In this document: one piece after another, positions 33,421 through 45,090 of the stretch | Layout of the letters: each line of letters starts with the position of its first letter | Position numbering within the stretch: the first letter of the stretch is position 1 | Source of the DNA: Toxonevra muliebris | Lineage: Eukaryota > Arthropoda > Insecta > Diptera > Pallopteridae | DNA: 64,000 nucleotides | Assembly (NCBI GenBank): GCA_963691655.1 | Contig: OY829328.1 | Location: 84,138,400-84,202,399 of the forward strand | Direction of reading: 5' to 3' | Notes under the pieces: generated by a model | Seen by the model: only the letters and a program-made list of their open reading frames with translations | The model's database searches: none | Told to the model about the DNA's origin: nothing | Made by a program: the position numbers and the translations under genes

Positions 33421-34749
33421 AATCCATTCCTCAACGATGGGTTTCGAAGAGGTTTAGTTGAGTCCGCAGAAAGAATCGGGGCCTATGTACATAGTCGATG
33501 AATTTTTTTCAATCGTTTTATCGGTGGCCTCATTTTCACTAATGTTACAGTCTCCATTAAAACGTTCATTGTAGATCATAAAGCGCGAACAAGCTTGGTT
33601 CTTTTTTTTTTTTTCTACTACTAGTTACTTTTAATTGTAGTTTCGTTTTAGACTAAGCCCCTGATTCTGCTTTATCCTTTGTTTTTCTCAATGTGTATGG
33701 CCTATCCACCGAAATTTTCGCCATCGTGTTACCTTTCACACTAAAGTAACTTCAGAGAGTTCAAAACTTTAATCCCTCCGAGAAGAGACTTTAGATGGCT
33801 CCCATAGCTGCAGCCATTAGGGAGGGGACGTAAGAGATATATCGCAAAAACCAATATTTTTTAACACATGGATTGCGATCTCCATTTAGTTATAAATAGT
33901 TCTAATTCCCACATAACAATTATGCTACATTTAATGCAGGTTCTATTCCCGAACTGCCTTCTCCTTTCCCCCTTTTCCCCCTTCTTCTTTGCGTCTATTA
34001 GTTTCCCTCATTTGATATCATTTTTGGCCATCGTATACTGAGTAGGTAGACCTTGATTCACATACCTTTGGTATTTTTAATTTAAGTTCCGCAGCATTGA
34101 AATCGTTCCAAAGGCGTTCGGGATTTTCGTGTTCTTAATTTTTGTATATTCAAGTGAATGTAGAATACCAAACTGCTTAGGTTTTTGAGTTGATCAACTT
34201 CTTATATTGCGTTTTTGCCCAGAATTGATTTTCTATCCAATTTCCGTCAGTGCGGAATACTGAACTATCTAGATATGGGGATTTCAAATCGAATAACTTT
34301 CTTAGAAAAACTCCTTTTCTTGTGCGGGTTGTGTACATGATTTTGAGTTTTCTGCTCTTAATTTTCTGTCTGAACGATTTCGGATTGTACTGAATTGATT
34401 TCTACATTTCGGTTCGAGTTTTCCGCTGGCACTAGAGAGTAAAACCAGTTACGGTTATCTTATAATTCTAAAAAAAAAACAAAAACCAAAAATAAACGGA
34501 AAAGAAGTTAATACCATTATTCTGAAAAGGCATGCCATTATTCAATCTGTCATCAAAGTAAAGTACTTTTTTGTTTTGGAACTAGTTTGTTATGTGATTT
34601 TTATATGAACTATACTCCAGTGAGTTTGTATTAAGACTACATATCTATTAGCTGAATTGGAAAAGTTCTTTGTATTAGTCAGCTACTGATTAGTTCAGGG
34701 AATTATTAAACATTCTAATTCCAATTTAGCCAGCAAAAAAATCACAGAT
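33421..34749. other. Stretch without a recognised gene
   Basis: It is of mixed composition, somewhat less AT-rich than its surroundings up to about 34400, and possibly old transposon sequence. I found no domain, terminal repeat or RNA gene. Confidence 0.35.
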
Positions 34750-34960
34750 AAGAGTTTGCCAACTGATAGATTTTATTCAATGTTCACATTATCAAATTTG
34801 GCTGCTCTGGCTTAGGTCAGAAGACAATTCAGCTTTGCTCAGTCATTTCTAAATTAGATAATTGGTTCGCCAGCTGAAACATTTTACAATGCTCAGATTC
34901 TTCAATTTAGTTGCTCTGATTAAAGTCAAAAGACAAGTCATTTGACTAAGTAAAAAGCTA
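34750..34960. repeat. ~113-bp diverged tandem duplication
   Basis: TTTGCCAACTGATAGATTTT (34753) pairs with TTCGCCAGCTGAAACATTTT (34866), followed in both by a TTGCTCTGRYT word and a GTCARAAGACAA word at the same spacing. Confidence 0.65.
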
Positions 34961-36096
34961 ATATCAGGACGTATCTTTAGTGATACCAATGGAGATCATA
35001 TAAGATAAGATTGGATAAGAGGAGTATGCTCATCATTTTCGTTCAATAAAAAATTTATTTTTTCAAATCATTAAAATATTTTGTTGGGATTTTCTCTACA
35101 CAACCGCAATTACGTCAGTTTTTTAAATTTTTTTTTTTTTTTTTTGGCACATATTTATTCGCTCATATATTTGCAGAATTTTATTTCTTTTTTTTTTAAG
35201 TACCTCTCTGCGTGTGTGTGTGTGTGTATGTTTGTATATTTTATTCATTTAAAAATATACGCTCTTCTATCAAAATTTTAATTTCACTTTTTTTTTGGTT
35301 GTTTTCCAAAAAATTCTGTTTGTGTAAACTTTAAAAGTTTCTTGCTTATCTTAAAATTCCAAATACTTCTACAATGCCGTCTCATGTTTTTTGTTGTAGC
35401 CGCTGCTGCTGCTGCCGCCTCGGCTTCTTCTTGTTCTTCTTCTGATTGCTGTTCAGTTATATGAGTATTTTATATGTTTTTGTTGTTATTTGCTGTTGTT
35501 CTTTTATTTTTATTTGTTTGTTTTTTTTTTATATTTTTTTTTTTATTTCCTACAGCAAATTTTTTGTTTTAGTTTTTTGTTGTGCTCTTGTGTGTGTGTT
35601 TGTTTTCTTTTTTTATTTTAATTATTAATAACTCACACACCACATAAAAAAAAAAAAAAAAAAAAAATACAACAACAAATAAAAGAAAAAGTAACTACAA
35701 TTCATGAAATGTTGTTGTTTTACTCAAGAATTGTGTATTTTAAGCAAATACATGCACATATCAAACAAAAAAAACAAAAATTATGTCGATACAATTTTGT
35801 TGTTGTTTTAATAAAACTCAACAATTTCCTTAATGTCTGTTCAGTTTTTCTTCTTTTTGAGTTTCTCTTCTTCTTCTTTATAATTTGTATATATTTATAA
35901 AAATACAAAAAAAAAATTTTTCTGGTTTAAAGTAAAAAAAAAGGAATTTAATCTTTGAACTAATTTGTTTGTTAGATTGATATACATACGTTCATACATA
36001 TTTATTGTTTCTTTAAATGAGTAATTGAAGTATGCACAATTGTATATGAGTTTTGAAGTAAATGGGGATTGCATCTCATTGAGGTATATCTCTACA
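34961..36096. other. T-rich stretch with a GCN tract
   Basis: The section 35399-35446 is (CTG)n/(CCG)/(CTT)n and would read as an Ala/Glu-rich segment on the minus strand, but the frame is short and unsupported by splice sites. An A-run lies at 35647-35668 and a (TG)n tract near 35209-35228. No gene is seen. Confidence 0.4.
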
Positions 36097-36179
36097 TATC
36101 GTCGCCTGAGAATTGATTTGGCGTATGTGTATAAGTATTCCTATGCCTATACGCCAAATCAATTTTCAAGCGACGTTAT
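36097..36179 (+). mobile_element. 80-bp palindromic element, copy 2
   Basis: The arm GTCGCCTGAGAATTGATTTG matches the inverse of the right arm with two transitions over 26 bp. The spacer GTGTATAAGTATTCCTATGC is identical to that of copy 3 read on the other strand, so the two copies lie in inverted orientation about 0.6 kb apart. Confidence 0.9.
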
Positions 36180-36528
36180 GTATCTCATTTAAGTTGAAAG
36201 TTATTGTGAAGGTTATGCACATCGCCATCATAAGAAAAAAAAGGTTAAACAATTAATTTCATTTCCAATTGATTTCAATTTGCGTAGCAAAATATAAAGA
36301 GAAAAAAAAAACAATAAAAACAACAACATCTTTCCTCAAACTAATATCAATAAAAAGTTTAAAAATAAAGGCATAAAAAGTGAAATTAAAAAAAGAAAAA
36401 CTACACCCAAAAAAATTAAATTAATGAATAATTTTGTTCAAGAAATCTATAAAGAGAATTTATAAATCGCCTTTTTTATAATTTGTTGCTAGATTCTCAG
36501 ACAGAAATACAAAACATCGATTAAAATG
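36180..36528. other. A-rich spacer
   Basis: A-rich sequence between two MITEs. Nothing is recognised. Confidence 0.5.
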
Positions 36529-36946
36529 CAGTCAACGTTCGATAATGTGATCATCCACTAATGTAAACATCCACAAACGTGAAATTTTTTGTACCATTGA
36601 CTATTCTAAAACGTGAACAAAGTCTGAAAGCTCGATCAAAATTTCTTTGAAATTGTGTATCAATTTTCATGGTTTTAATAGTTTCGAGAATTCTCTAGAT
36701 TTGTTTCCTATAAGAACATAACGTCGCCTGAGAATTGATTTGGCGTATAGGCATAGGAATACTTATACACATACGCCAAATCAATTCTCTGTCGACGATA
36801 AGAGAAAAGTTAAGATTTAAGGTGAAGATCATTTTGGGTTAGGTCATAAAGTTTTCGTTATTTTTTGCAACAATCGCAAACGTGAAAAATTTCTTAAACG
36901 TGAACAACTTTGGTTTGTATTAGTTCACGGTTTCGAGCGTTGACTG
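36529..36946. mobile_element. pogo/Tigger-type MITE hosting a palindromic element
   Basis: The left end is CAGTCAACGTTCGATAA and the right end reversed is CAGTCAACGCTCGAAAC, followed inward on both sides by GTGAAC-type words, the pattern of pogo/Tigger terminal repeats. TA follows the right end; the left neighbour is TG, which could be a decayed TA. There is no transposase. The palindromic element copy 3 sits in its middle. Confidence 0.65.
36716..36801 (-). mobile_element. 80-bp palindromic element, copy 3
   Basis: It starts ATAACGTCGCCTGAGAATTG and ends TCGACGATAA, with 26-bp arms and an identical but reversed spacer relative to copy 2. ATAA borders both sides. It is nested inside the pogo-like MITE. 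Confidence 0.9.
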
Positions 36947-37169
36947 TATATACCAATACAAGTCAATACGGGGTATTGAATATTATTAACCTAGAAAAGT
37001 CATATCAAATTTTTTCTTGTAACCAGTTTTGAACCGAACCATCCGCAGTGATGAAACACGAACCAAACCGTTTTTGATGTATTTCATTTATATCAATCAT
37101 GTTTTTTCTTGAAAAAAAAAATGGTTTAATTCTGAAGCAAGCTTATCCAAAATCAGTATACTTTTCCCC

Positions 37170-37970
37170 TCCAAAAGACTTCAAGTGACTCCAATTGACT
37201 TCAAAATCCCAATTGACTCCAAAAGACTCTAAGTGACTCCAATTGACTGCAAATTGCAGTTGACTCCTAATGACTGCATTTGAGTTCAAGGTTACTCAAG
37301 CGACTCCAAGTGACTCCAAGTGCCTTCAAGTGACTTCAATTGACTTCAAATCCCCGATTGACTTCAACTGACTCCAATTGACTTCAAACCCCCAATTGAC
37401 TCCAAATGACTTCAACTGACTCCAATTGACTTCAAAATCCCCATTGACTCTAAAAGACTTTAAGTGACTCCTATTGACTTCAAATTGCAATTGACTCCAA
37501 ATGACTGCATTTGACGCCAATTGACTTCAAAACCCCAATTGACTTCAAATGACTTCAACTGACTCTAATTGACTTCAAAATCCCAATTAGCTCTAAAAGC
37601 CTTCAAGTGACTCCAATTGATTTCAAATCCCCGATTGACTTCAAGTGACTCCAATTGACTTCAAAATCCCAATTGACTCCAAATGACTTCAACTGACTCC
37701 AATTGACTTCAAAATCCCAACTGACTCTAAAAGACTTCAAGTGACTCCAATTGACTTCAAATTGCAATTAATTCGAAATGACTGCATTTGACTTGAAGGG
37801 TATTCAATTGACTCCAACTGACTTCAAAGCAGTCATGATTTTGGAGTCATAAGATTTGCAGTCTTATGATTTCAAAAAAGGACTGCACTCCTTTGACTCT
37901 AAAAAAGACTTTTCTAAATGAATAACCAATCGGCGACTCCAAAAAAGACTTCCAACTGCATTTTTTATTC
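37170..37970. repeat. Minisatellite of 10-bp TGACTYCAAN modules
   Basis: Words TGACTCCAAT, TGACTTCAAA, TGACTTCAAC and AATCCCAATT alternate with a basic period of 10 bp. They form larger blocks of about 80-90 bp in which CCAATTGACTTCAAAATCCC marks each repeat (37193, 37424, 37575, 37651). Frames across it encode SQLKSIEVNW-type repeats and are not genes. Confidence 0.9.
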
Positions 37971-39839
37971 TGGAGTCAAATATATTAATCAATAACTGCA
38001 ATCAAAAATTATTATTCATTTGTGACTTATATCCTCAATTGATTGCACTCTTTTACAGCTCTGGTCATGAACAAATCAGGGCAAAATATGTACGAAAAAC
38101 TTTATTACTTGTAGTAAACATTTGATTTTCAAATTTAAAATTTAAATTTTATAGTTTCTGTCTGGTTTTCCTATTAGAAAAAAAGAAAGAAAAAAAGAAA
38201 GAAAAAGATAGAAAGAAGTAAACGATTTTAAAAATTAAAAAATGCAACGCCAACTACAGATAGAAAAGTTTTTTGTAAATAATTTGCTTCATCCTGGTCA
38301 TGAATCAAACACAAATTGTTAAAGGAACGACCAAATTTTACTTTACGCCTACTCAGTCTCCACTTGCGTTTGGTATTATCGTCGATTTATGGATTCCTGT
38401 AAATAATGAATGAATAATTGCCTTCGAGTAATCTCCGGCTTCGACAAATATCTAGGATTGATTCTTATACATCTACTTCGTTCGTTCCTCCATTATTCCC
38501 AATGCTAAAATAATCCGGTTCTCATATAAAATTAATGACTACTCAAAGGCTCATCCATCCATCAGTCCATCAGTTTAAATGAATAGCATTATTTATTGCT
38601 TGTCAATTTGAAATAAACTAGTCGACTTTGATAAAAGACTTTCGGGTTTTGAGAGTCTGAGATGATTTGGGAATCAACCTGAACCGGCTACAAAATCGTC
38701 ATCAATTCATCTAGGTTAGTATTTGTTTCCACCCAAATAAGTCTGTGATCTCTTAATCTGGTTGAGAGTTTACAGACTCTGGAACACTTCTAAATAGTTT
38801 TTGTTTCAATTTGCTTACTAAAATCAGCGTCAACGAGAAAAGATTGGTAAAATCGAAAATTATACTTCATAATATTGATAAAAAAAAAATACCAAACTAT
38901 TTCCCTTTGAATTTGTTTCTCATATAAATTTTAAACGATTATGCATATGTTGAAGTCTCATTCAACTTACACACCACACAATTTTTCAATAAAAATTAAG
39001 AATTCTTAGCTAGGTCTTTGAGGAAAATATATAAAAACATATTGTTAAGTTTTGCTAACATTTTAAATTCCTATATATGACGTTTATCTACAGATATATG
39101 TACTTAGGTAAATATAAGTATATATAAATATATGTATGTGTCAACAATGAGTATAAATATGAAAGCAAAAGTAATATTCAAGACACGTTTTATATTTTCA
39201 TTCTGGTTGCTCTGTTTCTTGCTTTTATGGTTTGACAAATATGAAATTCGTAGAATTATGAACTTATACGTGGAATTGAAACAAAATTGTAGTTGCGAAT
39301 TTCAGTAGGTACGAAAATACTTGCATGATTCAAAATAACAAACGTGGAATTGATGGAATTGATTTTTGGTAAAATCTTTTGCGCAATTTTTTTAAAAAAA
39401 AAAGTGTTCAGTTATTATTAAGCGGAAATTTTTTTTATCAAATATATTTATAAAAAATTAGAGAATATGAACATTAAAAAATTAGAGGAATCGGTTTATC
39501 CAGTGGTTCTCTTCAGCTCCATAGCTATTTTAGGACAAACAAATCAATATAGAAGCATGAAATTTGGTGTCATGATTGTGGAAGACCTAAGTAACCATAA
39601 TTTCAAAACAAACGGTTTCTATCAAGTCCCATTAAAATTCGGGCGTCAAAGGATTAATCAACTTGAACAGATCCTTGCGGTTTCAAAAAGCTCAAGCATT
39701 CCTCTCTCAACACTTTTATGACAAATATGCCCACTCTATGTCAAATTCACTCACTATGTAAAATTAAATCAAATTAGCCCAAATATTGGCAATTTCATAT
39801 AAGAAATTTTGTCTTTCTTCCTCTTTCGCATGAAATATG
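37971..39839. other. Stretch without a recognised gene
   Basis: It includes a purine tract at 38176-38218 and an 84-codon open frame at 39467-39721 with normal amino-acid composition but no domain I know. No transposon ends were found. Confidence 0.4.
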
Positions 39840-39951
39840 ACTTAGTAAAAACGAGATATAAGAAAGTGGTCTGCCGTCTCTTCATATTCTTCTTCCGAAC
39901 CACAAGCAGCGCAGAAGACATTAGCTCTCCACTAGGGGTAAGTCTAACCTT
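39840..39951 (-). pseudogene. Older LINE, zinc-knuckle piece (3' of inserted R1)
   Basis: The minus strand encodes ANVFCAACGSEEEYEETADHF, the C-terminal knuckle of the same LINE family as at 55.4 kb (there ASTFCASCGLEEECEETADHF). It is the downstream part of a LINE split by the R1-clade insertion; the upstream part starts at 41517. Confidence 0.75.
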
Positions 39952-41516
39952 TTTTTTTTTTTTTTTTTGGAGGTGAGGAATCTTCATAGATACCAGTAGT
40001 CCGTACTATTGGCATGCACGATTCACATACTGACTGGATCTGCTCAGTAATGCACCTACGTACTAAACCTCACCCCCGTGCTCGTCAACCACTATCCCCG
40101 CGGTACTGCCTTTAGGTATTACTTCGCGGGGCTGGTTAACCTTTAGGCTGTATTCGTCAAGTCTGCTCTCCTAAGACGTTCAATTCTCCTTAGATCATTT
40201 TGCACATTCGTGATGAACCCACTTATTTCTGACCAGTCTTCCTCCGACTGGATCATACACTCTATAATGCATGATGGGCTTGGCAACGTCATATTTGTTG
40301 GGCTGAAACGCCGACAGTTGAAAATTACGTGCTGTACATCTACCTCTTGGTCCCTACAGATAAGACAAAGTGGGGAGTCGTCATGCTTAAATCTGTACAG
40401 ATACTTTCTGTACCCTCCATGAACCGTTAAAAACTGGGTTATATGATAATTTGTTTCTCCATATTTTTTATTTATCCACGTTTCAATCTTAGGGATAAGT
40501 ATATACGTCCACCTGCCTTTCGATGAGTTCTCCCATCTATTCTGCCAAATGGAATATCTTGTTGCAACTGATTTCCGCTCCTTCTGCGATAAACTCGTTT
40601 CATTTCGTCTGTAGTATATCGATCGGTATCATACCAGCTACGACGCATGCCGCATCTTCTGAAATTGTCCGAAAACCACTTATTGTTCTTAGAGCGCTCA
40701 GCCTGTATACACGTGACAGTTTCTTTCGGCACTCCTTTGTCACCAAAGCTCCAGCCCAGATTGGAGCAGCGTAAAGCAAGACTGAGCTTACTACTCTAGA
40801 AAGTAACACCCTTCGACCATACCTTGGTCCACCAATGTTTGGCATTATTCTAGACAGCACTGCCTGGATACTAGACGCCTTTTCTTTAACATAGTCCAAG
40901 TGAGCTCTGAAGTTCAGTCTGTTGTCTATCATCACACCCAGATATTTAATTGACGACTTCGATTTTATTATTTCGACTACTAATTAGTACCGCCTCCGTT
41001 TTTTGTGCAGCTAATTCAAGACCAGCTGATCTTAGCCATTGGTTTATTGTGGCCACCGCTTCATTAGTAATCGCCTCGATTTCCTGGATATGTTTCGCGA
41101 CTGTAACTATCGCAATATCGTCTACGTACCCCACTACTTTTACTCCTGGTGGGAATGATAGTCTCAATATTCCGTCATACATGATATTCCACAGTAGAGG
41201 TCCTAGCACAGATCCTTGTGGAACACCTGCCGAGATGTTGTAGTATTTTAATCCCTCGTCGCTTTCATACTCCAGCTTTCTGTTTTTGAAGTAACTGTCG
41301 ATTATTCTTCGTATGTATTTCGGTGCGTTCATTCTTGCCAGCGAGCCTTTTATGTGCATCCAGTTGGCAGAGTTAAATGCGTTTTTTACATCTAATGTAA
41401 CCACTGCGCAATATTGTTTCGCACCTCCTTTCCATCTTATGCCTTCTATTGCTTCCGTTGCAATGTCTACCACCATTTTAATGGCACTTACGGTGGATCG
41501 AGATTTCCGAAACCCT
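39950..41516 (-). mobile_element. R1-clade LINE, 5'-truncated, with poly(A) and TSD
   Basis: A 12-bp direct repeat (AAGTCTAACCTT on the plus strand) is present at 39940-39951 and 41517-41528. On the minus strand the element ends in a run of about 19 A (39950-39968). It starts abruptly within the reverse transcriptase, the usual 5' truncation of target-primed insertion. It carries about 175 bases of 3' untranslated sequence before the tail. It sits inside the zinc-knuckle region of an older LINE. Confidence 0.93.
40143..41516 (-). pseudogene. R1-clade ORF2 fragment: reverse transcriptase and CCHC
   Basis: The reverse transcriptase begins at FRKSRSTVSAI and passes through TLDVKNAFNSANW, AGVPQGSVLGPLLWNIMYD and the catalytic box GYVDDIAI (the clade usually has YADD). 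It continues to LAAQKTEAVLISSR near 40970. After a frameshift the frame is open again at 40600-40935 (YLGVMIDNRLNF to GMIPIDIL). A second shift near 40600 leads into the C-terminal domain with TVHGGYRKYLYRFKHDDSP and the knuckle CLICRDQEVDVQHVIFNC, and the stop is TAA at 40143-40145. The HG..YL..F.HD.SP.C..C pattern is typical of the R1 clade. Only two frameshifts are needed, so it is fairly young. The endonuclease and ORF1 are missing by truncation. Confidence 0.9.
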
Positions 41517-41620
41517 AAGTCTAACCTTTGTGTAGTCTTGAACGCACTAGTGACGCACAATGACGAGAAAAGGCGGAAATTTGACAAATATTTCAGTTAT
41601 TATGAACTTTACAGGTAAAA
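41517..41620 (-). pseudogene. Older LINE, piece 5' of the R1 insertion
   Basis: It continues directly from the piece at 39840-39951 once the R1 insert and one copy of the 12-bp repeat are removed. It should correspond to the linker before the zinc knuckle, but frame damage makes the residues uncertain. Its upstream limit is not clear. Confidence 0.45.
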
Positions 41621-44260
41621 ATCCAGTCTCTTCCTTCCTTTCTTCTACAACTTCTGAATCTGTCAGAGGTTTTAAATACAATCGTGCATATTTGGTTTAG
41701 TATCAGTTTGGGTATACCTACTTAAATCTACTTATTTGGAGGATACAATTTTAAGAAATTTTAATAGTTATATCGTGCCATTAGGTAACGTTGAGTATCA
41801 AAATGACGCATGTTTACTTTTTATTCCAGAACGATTCTTGTTTTATGGATCTTCTACTAAATCTACTTGTTATTTAAAAAAAAGATATAAATACCCAAAA
41901 CTAGCAATAATTTATTATATCTTTCTTCTCAATATGTAAAATACTTTTTGAAAAACAAGAAAGTAAAATTTCCATATCTGCTTCAATATAAAATTACCTT
42001 AGTTAGCATTTTTTGATTGAGGCAATATTTAGAAACATATGTTTTTAAATACTCTCCCGCACTCACGCTCTCTCGTTCAAATACTCTCCCGTGTTCTTAA
42101 TCGCATTACACTCTAACTTCTCGCCTAACTTAATTAGATATATGTAGTTACCAAAAACTTAGAAAAAAAAAATACACAAGAAATCGTTAAACTCGCATGA
42201 CACATTTATTTATTTATTTTTTATTACTAGTATGAAGTGATAGAGAAAGAGAGAAAGAGAGAGAGAGAGAGAACTTAATTCCAACACAAAAACTATATAC
42301 AACAGAAGAAAAAAGAACAAAACACGTTAAAATGCTATCAATATGGTGATTAGATAAAAGTAAAGCACTAAAATGCCGCACATATATGGCTGCTTACATA
42401 CATATATACATTATTTTTATGTGTATGTAGGTGTTTTTTTTTTTTTTTTCAATTTTTTATATATGTGCATAGATATAAATGTGTGTTACCTTGCAAATAA
42501 AGAAGTTCAATAAAATCTAAAAAACTAAAATAGCTACGAAAAGTAAACTAAAAACGCACAATAAAGTAAGCTAAAGTAATGAAGTAATGTCGTATTAGGA
42601 ACCAGAAGATGATGTCGTCTAAAGTACATTCAAACATACATAAATATATACATACATACTTACATACAAACATACATACATATATAAAAAGCCATAAAAG
42701 GCAAATAAGCCACAAGTTGCGTATTTATTTCTTTTGTTGCGCATTTCTGGTTTCCAACCAACTATTGTCCAATATTATAGACTCTTCTCTTCTTCTTGTT
42801 TGAGTCCGCTTTGTCTTTCCATTACTTGTAGGTATATGTGTCTTATGTCTTCTGTCTATATGAGATTATGTCATTTTCGTATAAACTAACAAACAAACAA
42901 GTGACATTTAATATCTAAATATGGGGGAAATCTTCTTCTTTTTTTTATATATATATTTTTCGCTTTCTTTGCTTAGCACACGTTAGACTAATATATATTT
43001 GAAGTAGACATAGATAGACAGCGACAGTAACAATGACTCAAGTTAGATTTTGATTAATATTTATTAATTAGTTAAAAGAAATAAAGATAAGCTGGAATAA
43101 TTCCTATAGTCATATGCACTAGCGGATATCAGAGGTTTCTGGTAGTTGAGAAGGCGGGAGAGTTTTAAGTCTTTTCGTTTTTCCTCCCCCGCATTTGATT
43201 TGATTGTCGTTTACATGTTTAGATATATAACTACAATGATAAGTTATTTTGGTTATTAAAAACGGAAATTTAAGTTTAATAAAAATATTATAAAATATAG
43301 AATTGTTTTAGACCTGGTTCATATCAATTTATATTCAAAAAGAACGAATTGCAATCAATTAATCTAGTTCATTTCAAAAAAAACTTTATTTTGATTGAAT
43401 ATATTCTCATTAAATCAGAAACAAACATTTCTGAAGTCACCTATTACCTACCTATAGCCAAGTCGGTAGAGTAAAAAATGCACCAAAAGTTCATAAAAAT
43501 TCTTAACTGCGATTTTTTTTCAGTAATTGTTAGTGGGGGTATGATAGATGGAAAAACCATAAAAATCAGTCCTGGGGTTGCAGAGCGACCCCCCCAAAAA
43601 ACCCCATCTTTGGTGAAAATAACCTTTTTGTACTAATAACTGGTTAACCGTTGGAGATATCAAAAAATTATCTAGTACACATAAAAAGCTTAAGTAATTT
43701 TCTAAAACAAAAAGGTATTATTTAATTTTTTCGTATATGTCATAGTTTTCGAGATATTCAATATTTAAGAAATTGCAACTTTAGTACTTTGAATGTACTG
43801 TGGATGCGCGCTCATCTTTGTTTGTTTGAATTTTTGAGTGCGGAGACTAGAGGAAAAATTGAATTATTTGAAAACCAAATAAGCTAGGAAGAAAAATCTA
43901 AAAAGGGTTTGAAGAGGATATAAACTTTAACATCCTCTGCCGTTTTCATTGACAACGGATAATTTTTTTGTATAGGAGAATATGGGGAATGACGAACCAC
44001 ACTTTGATTTTGACTGATAACTCACCCTAAAATCGTAATTTTTCAAAATTTGTGAAATGGAGGTTAAACTAGAATCAAAATGACACATTTTGGTAGTTTC
44101 AGAATATAAAAATTCGAATTTGCTTGACTGTAAATAATATTCACACACAAAAATGTTGAAAAAGCAATGTAGTTTTAAAGCACAAAAACACTTTTGGAAT
44201 CTCAAAAATCACTTGATTATCTCAGAGAGCACTTCACTATCATTCTGTTCCCCAAAGTTA
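41621..44260. other. 2.6-kb stretch without a recognised gene
   Basis: A (GA)n tract at 42241-42272, a T-run at 42433-42449 and (CATA)n near 42640-42685. The section 43480-43920 has transposon-like complexity (GGGGTTGCAGAGCGACCCCC near 43573) without defined ends. Confidence 0.4.
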
Positions 44261-44268
44261 ATGTAATT

Positions 44269-44481
44269 CAGAGGTGCCCACGGCCTATGCACTTAGTGCA
44301 TATTTGTTTTTGTAAAAACACTTTGACATAGGCGGAACATTTCTCATCTCTCTTCTTTGCTTATGTCAAAGTTGTAGTAGTATAACGTAGATTTTGTTAT
44401 TGCCTAACGTATGAGTTTATAATAATAAAGTTTATATGTATTGGTGCTTGCACTTCCATAAAAAACTTTTGGGCACCCCTG
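44269..44481. mobile_element. hAT-type MITE, 213 bp
   Basis: An exact 8-bp direct repeat ATGTAATT flanks it (44261-44268 and 44482-44489). Terminal inverted repeats are CAGAGGTGCCCA and TGGGCACCCCTG (one mismatch in 12). It has no coding content. It is unrelated in sequence to the 997-bp hAT family at 6.9 kb. Confidence 0.93.
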
Positions 44482-44489
44482 ATGTAATT

Positions 44490-44779
44490 TAATAACAGTT
44501 GAGAGCACATTTAAATTGGCTCTATACATATATATCTCTCTCTCTCTTTCGCTCACTCTCAATTGTTTTCCTTAATTGAGAGAGTGAAATTAAATGAAGA
44601 GCGATAATTTTAAATTTACTTCGCTTTTTTTCTTGCGTTTTGTTTGCTCTCAAAATTGAAACAGATTCAAGATTCAAATGATATCGCATAGTTCTCTTGA
44701 ATCAGAAAAGTTCGGTCACGTTTCAAATGGAGACTAATACTAGTTACAGAGATTGACAAATATCTATATTATGCACCAT
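44490..44779. other. Spacer with CT tract
   Basis: A (CT)n tract at 44533-44549 and AT-rich sequence. No gene. Confidence 0.5.
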
Positions 44780-45090
44780 ACACATTGACGACGGCAGCTA
44801 CACGAATACACCTGTCAAACTATAATAGCACACGTTCTTATAGAGACGATTATTTTGGCGACGACACGACCACATGATCACCGACCACAATTGTGGTTGT
44901 AGCCAATTTTAAATCTGTTTCAAATTTGACAAGCGACAGAGAGAGAAGAGAGTTTTATTTGGTTGTTTTGGCTGTGTTTGCTTTAGGTGTTTGCCGCTTT
45001 CATTGAGTTTAGTAGCTGACTACAAGGCGACAGTTGTAGCCGACAGAATTTCGTAGTCGCGTGTTCGTGTCGCTGCTGTTGTCAATGTGT
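44780..45090. mobile_element. MITE with 27-bp terminal inverted repeats
   Basis: Arms 44780-44806 (ACACATTGACGACGGCAGC and onward) and 45064-45090 match at 24 of 27 positions. Inner sections also contain inverted GTAGCC/GGCTAC-type words. ACCAT occurs just before the left end and four bases after the right end, so the target duplication is not clean and the superfamily is unassigned. Confidence 0.75.

Noticed and set aside
35399..35446. Ala/Glu-rich coding exon on the minus strand
   Set aside because: The tract is a run of CTG/CCG/CTT repeats, the frame is short, and no splice signals border it.
39467..39721. 84-codon open frame with balanced composition
   Set aside because: There is no recognisable domain, splice sites or leader, and an open frame of this size is expected in 64 kb. 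It is noted in the stretch entry only.
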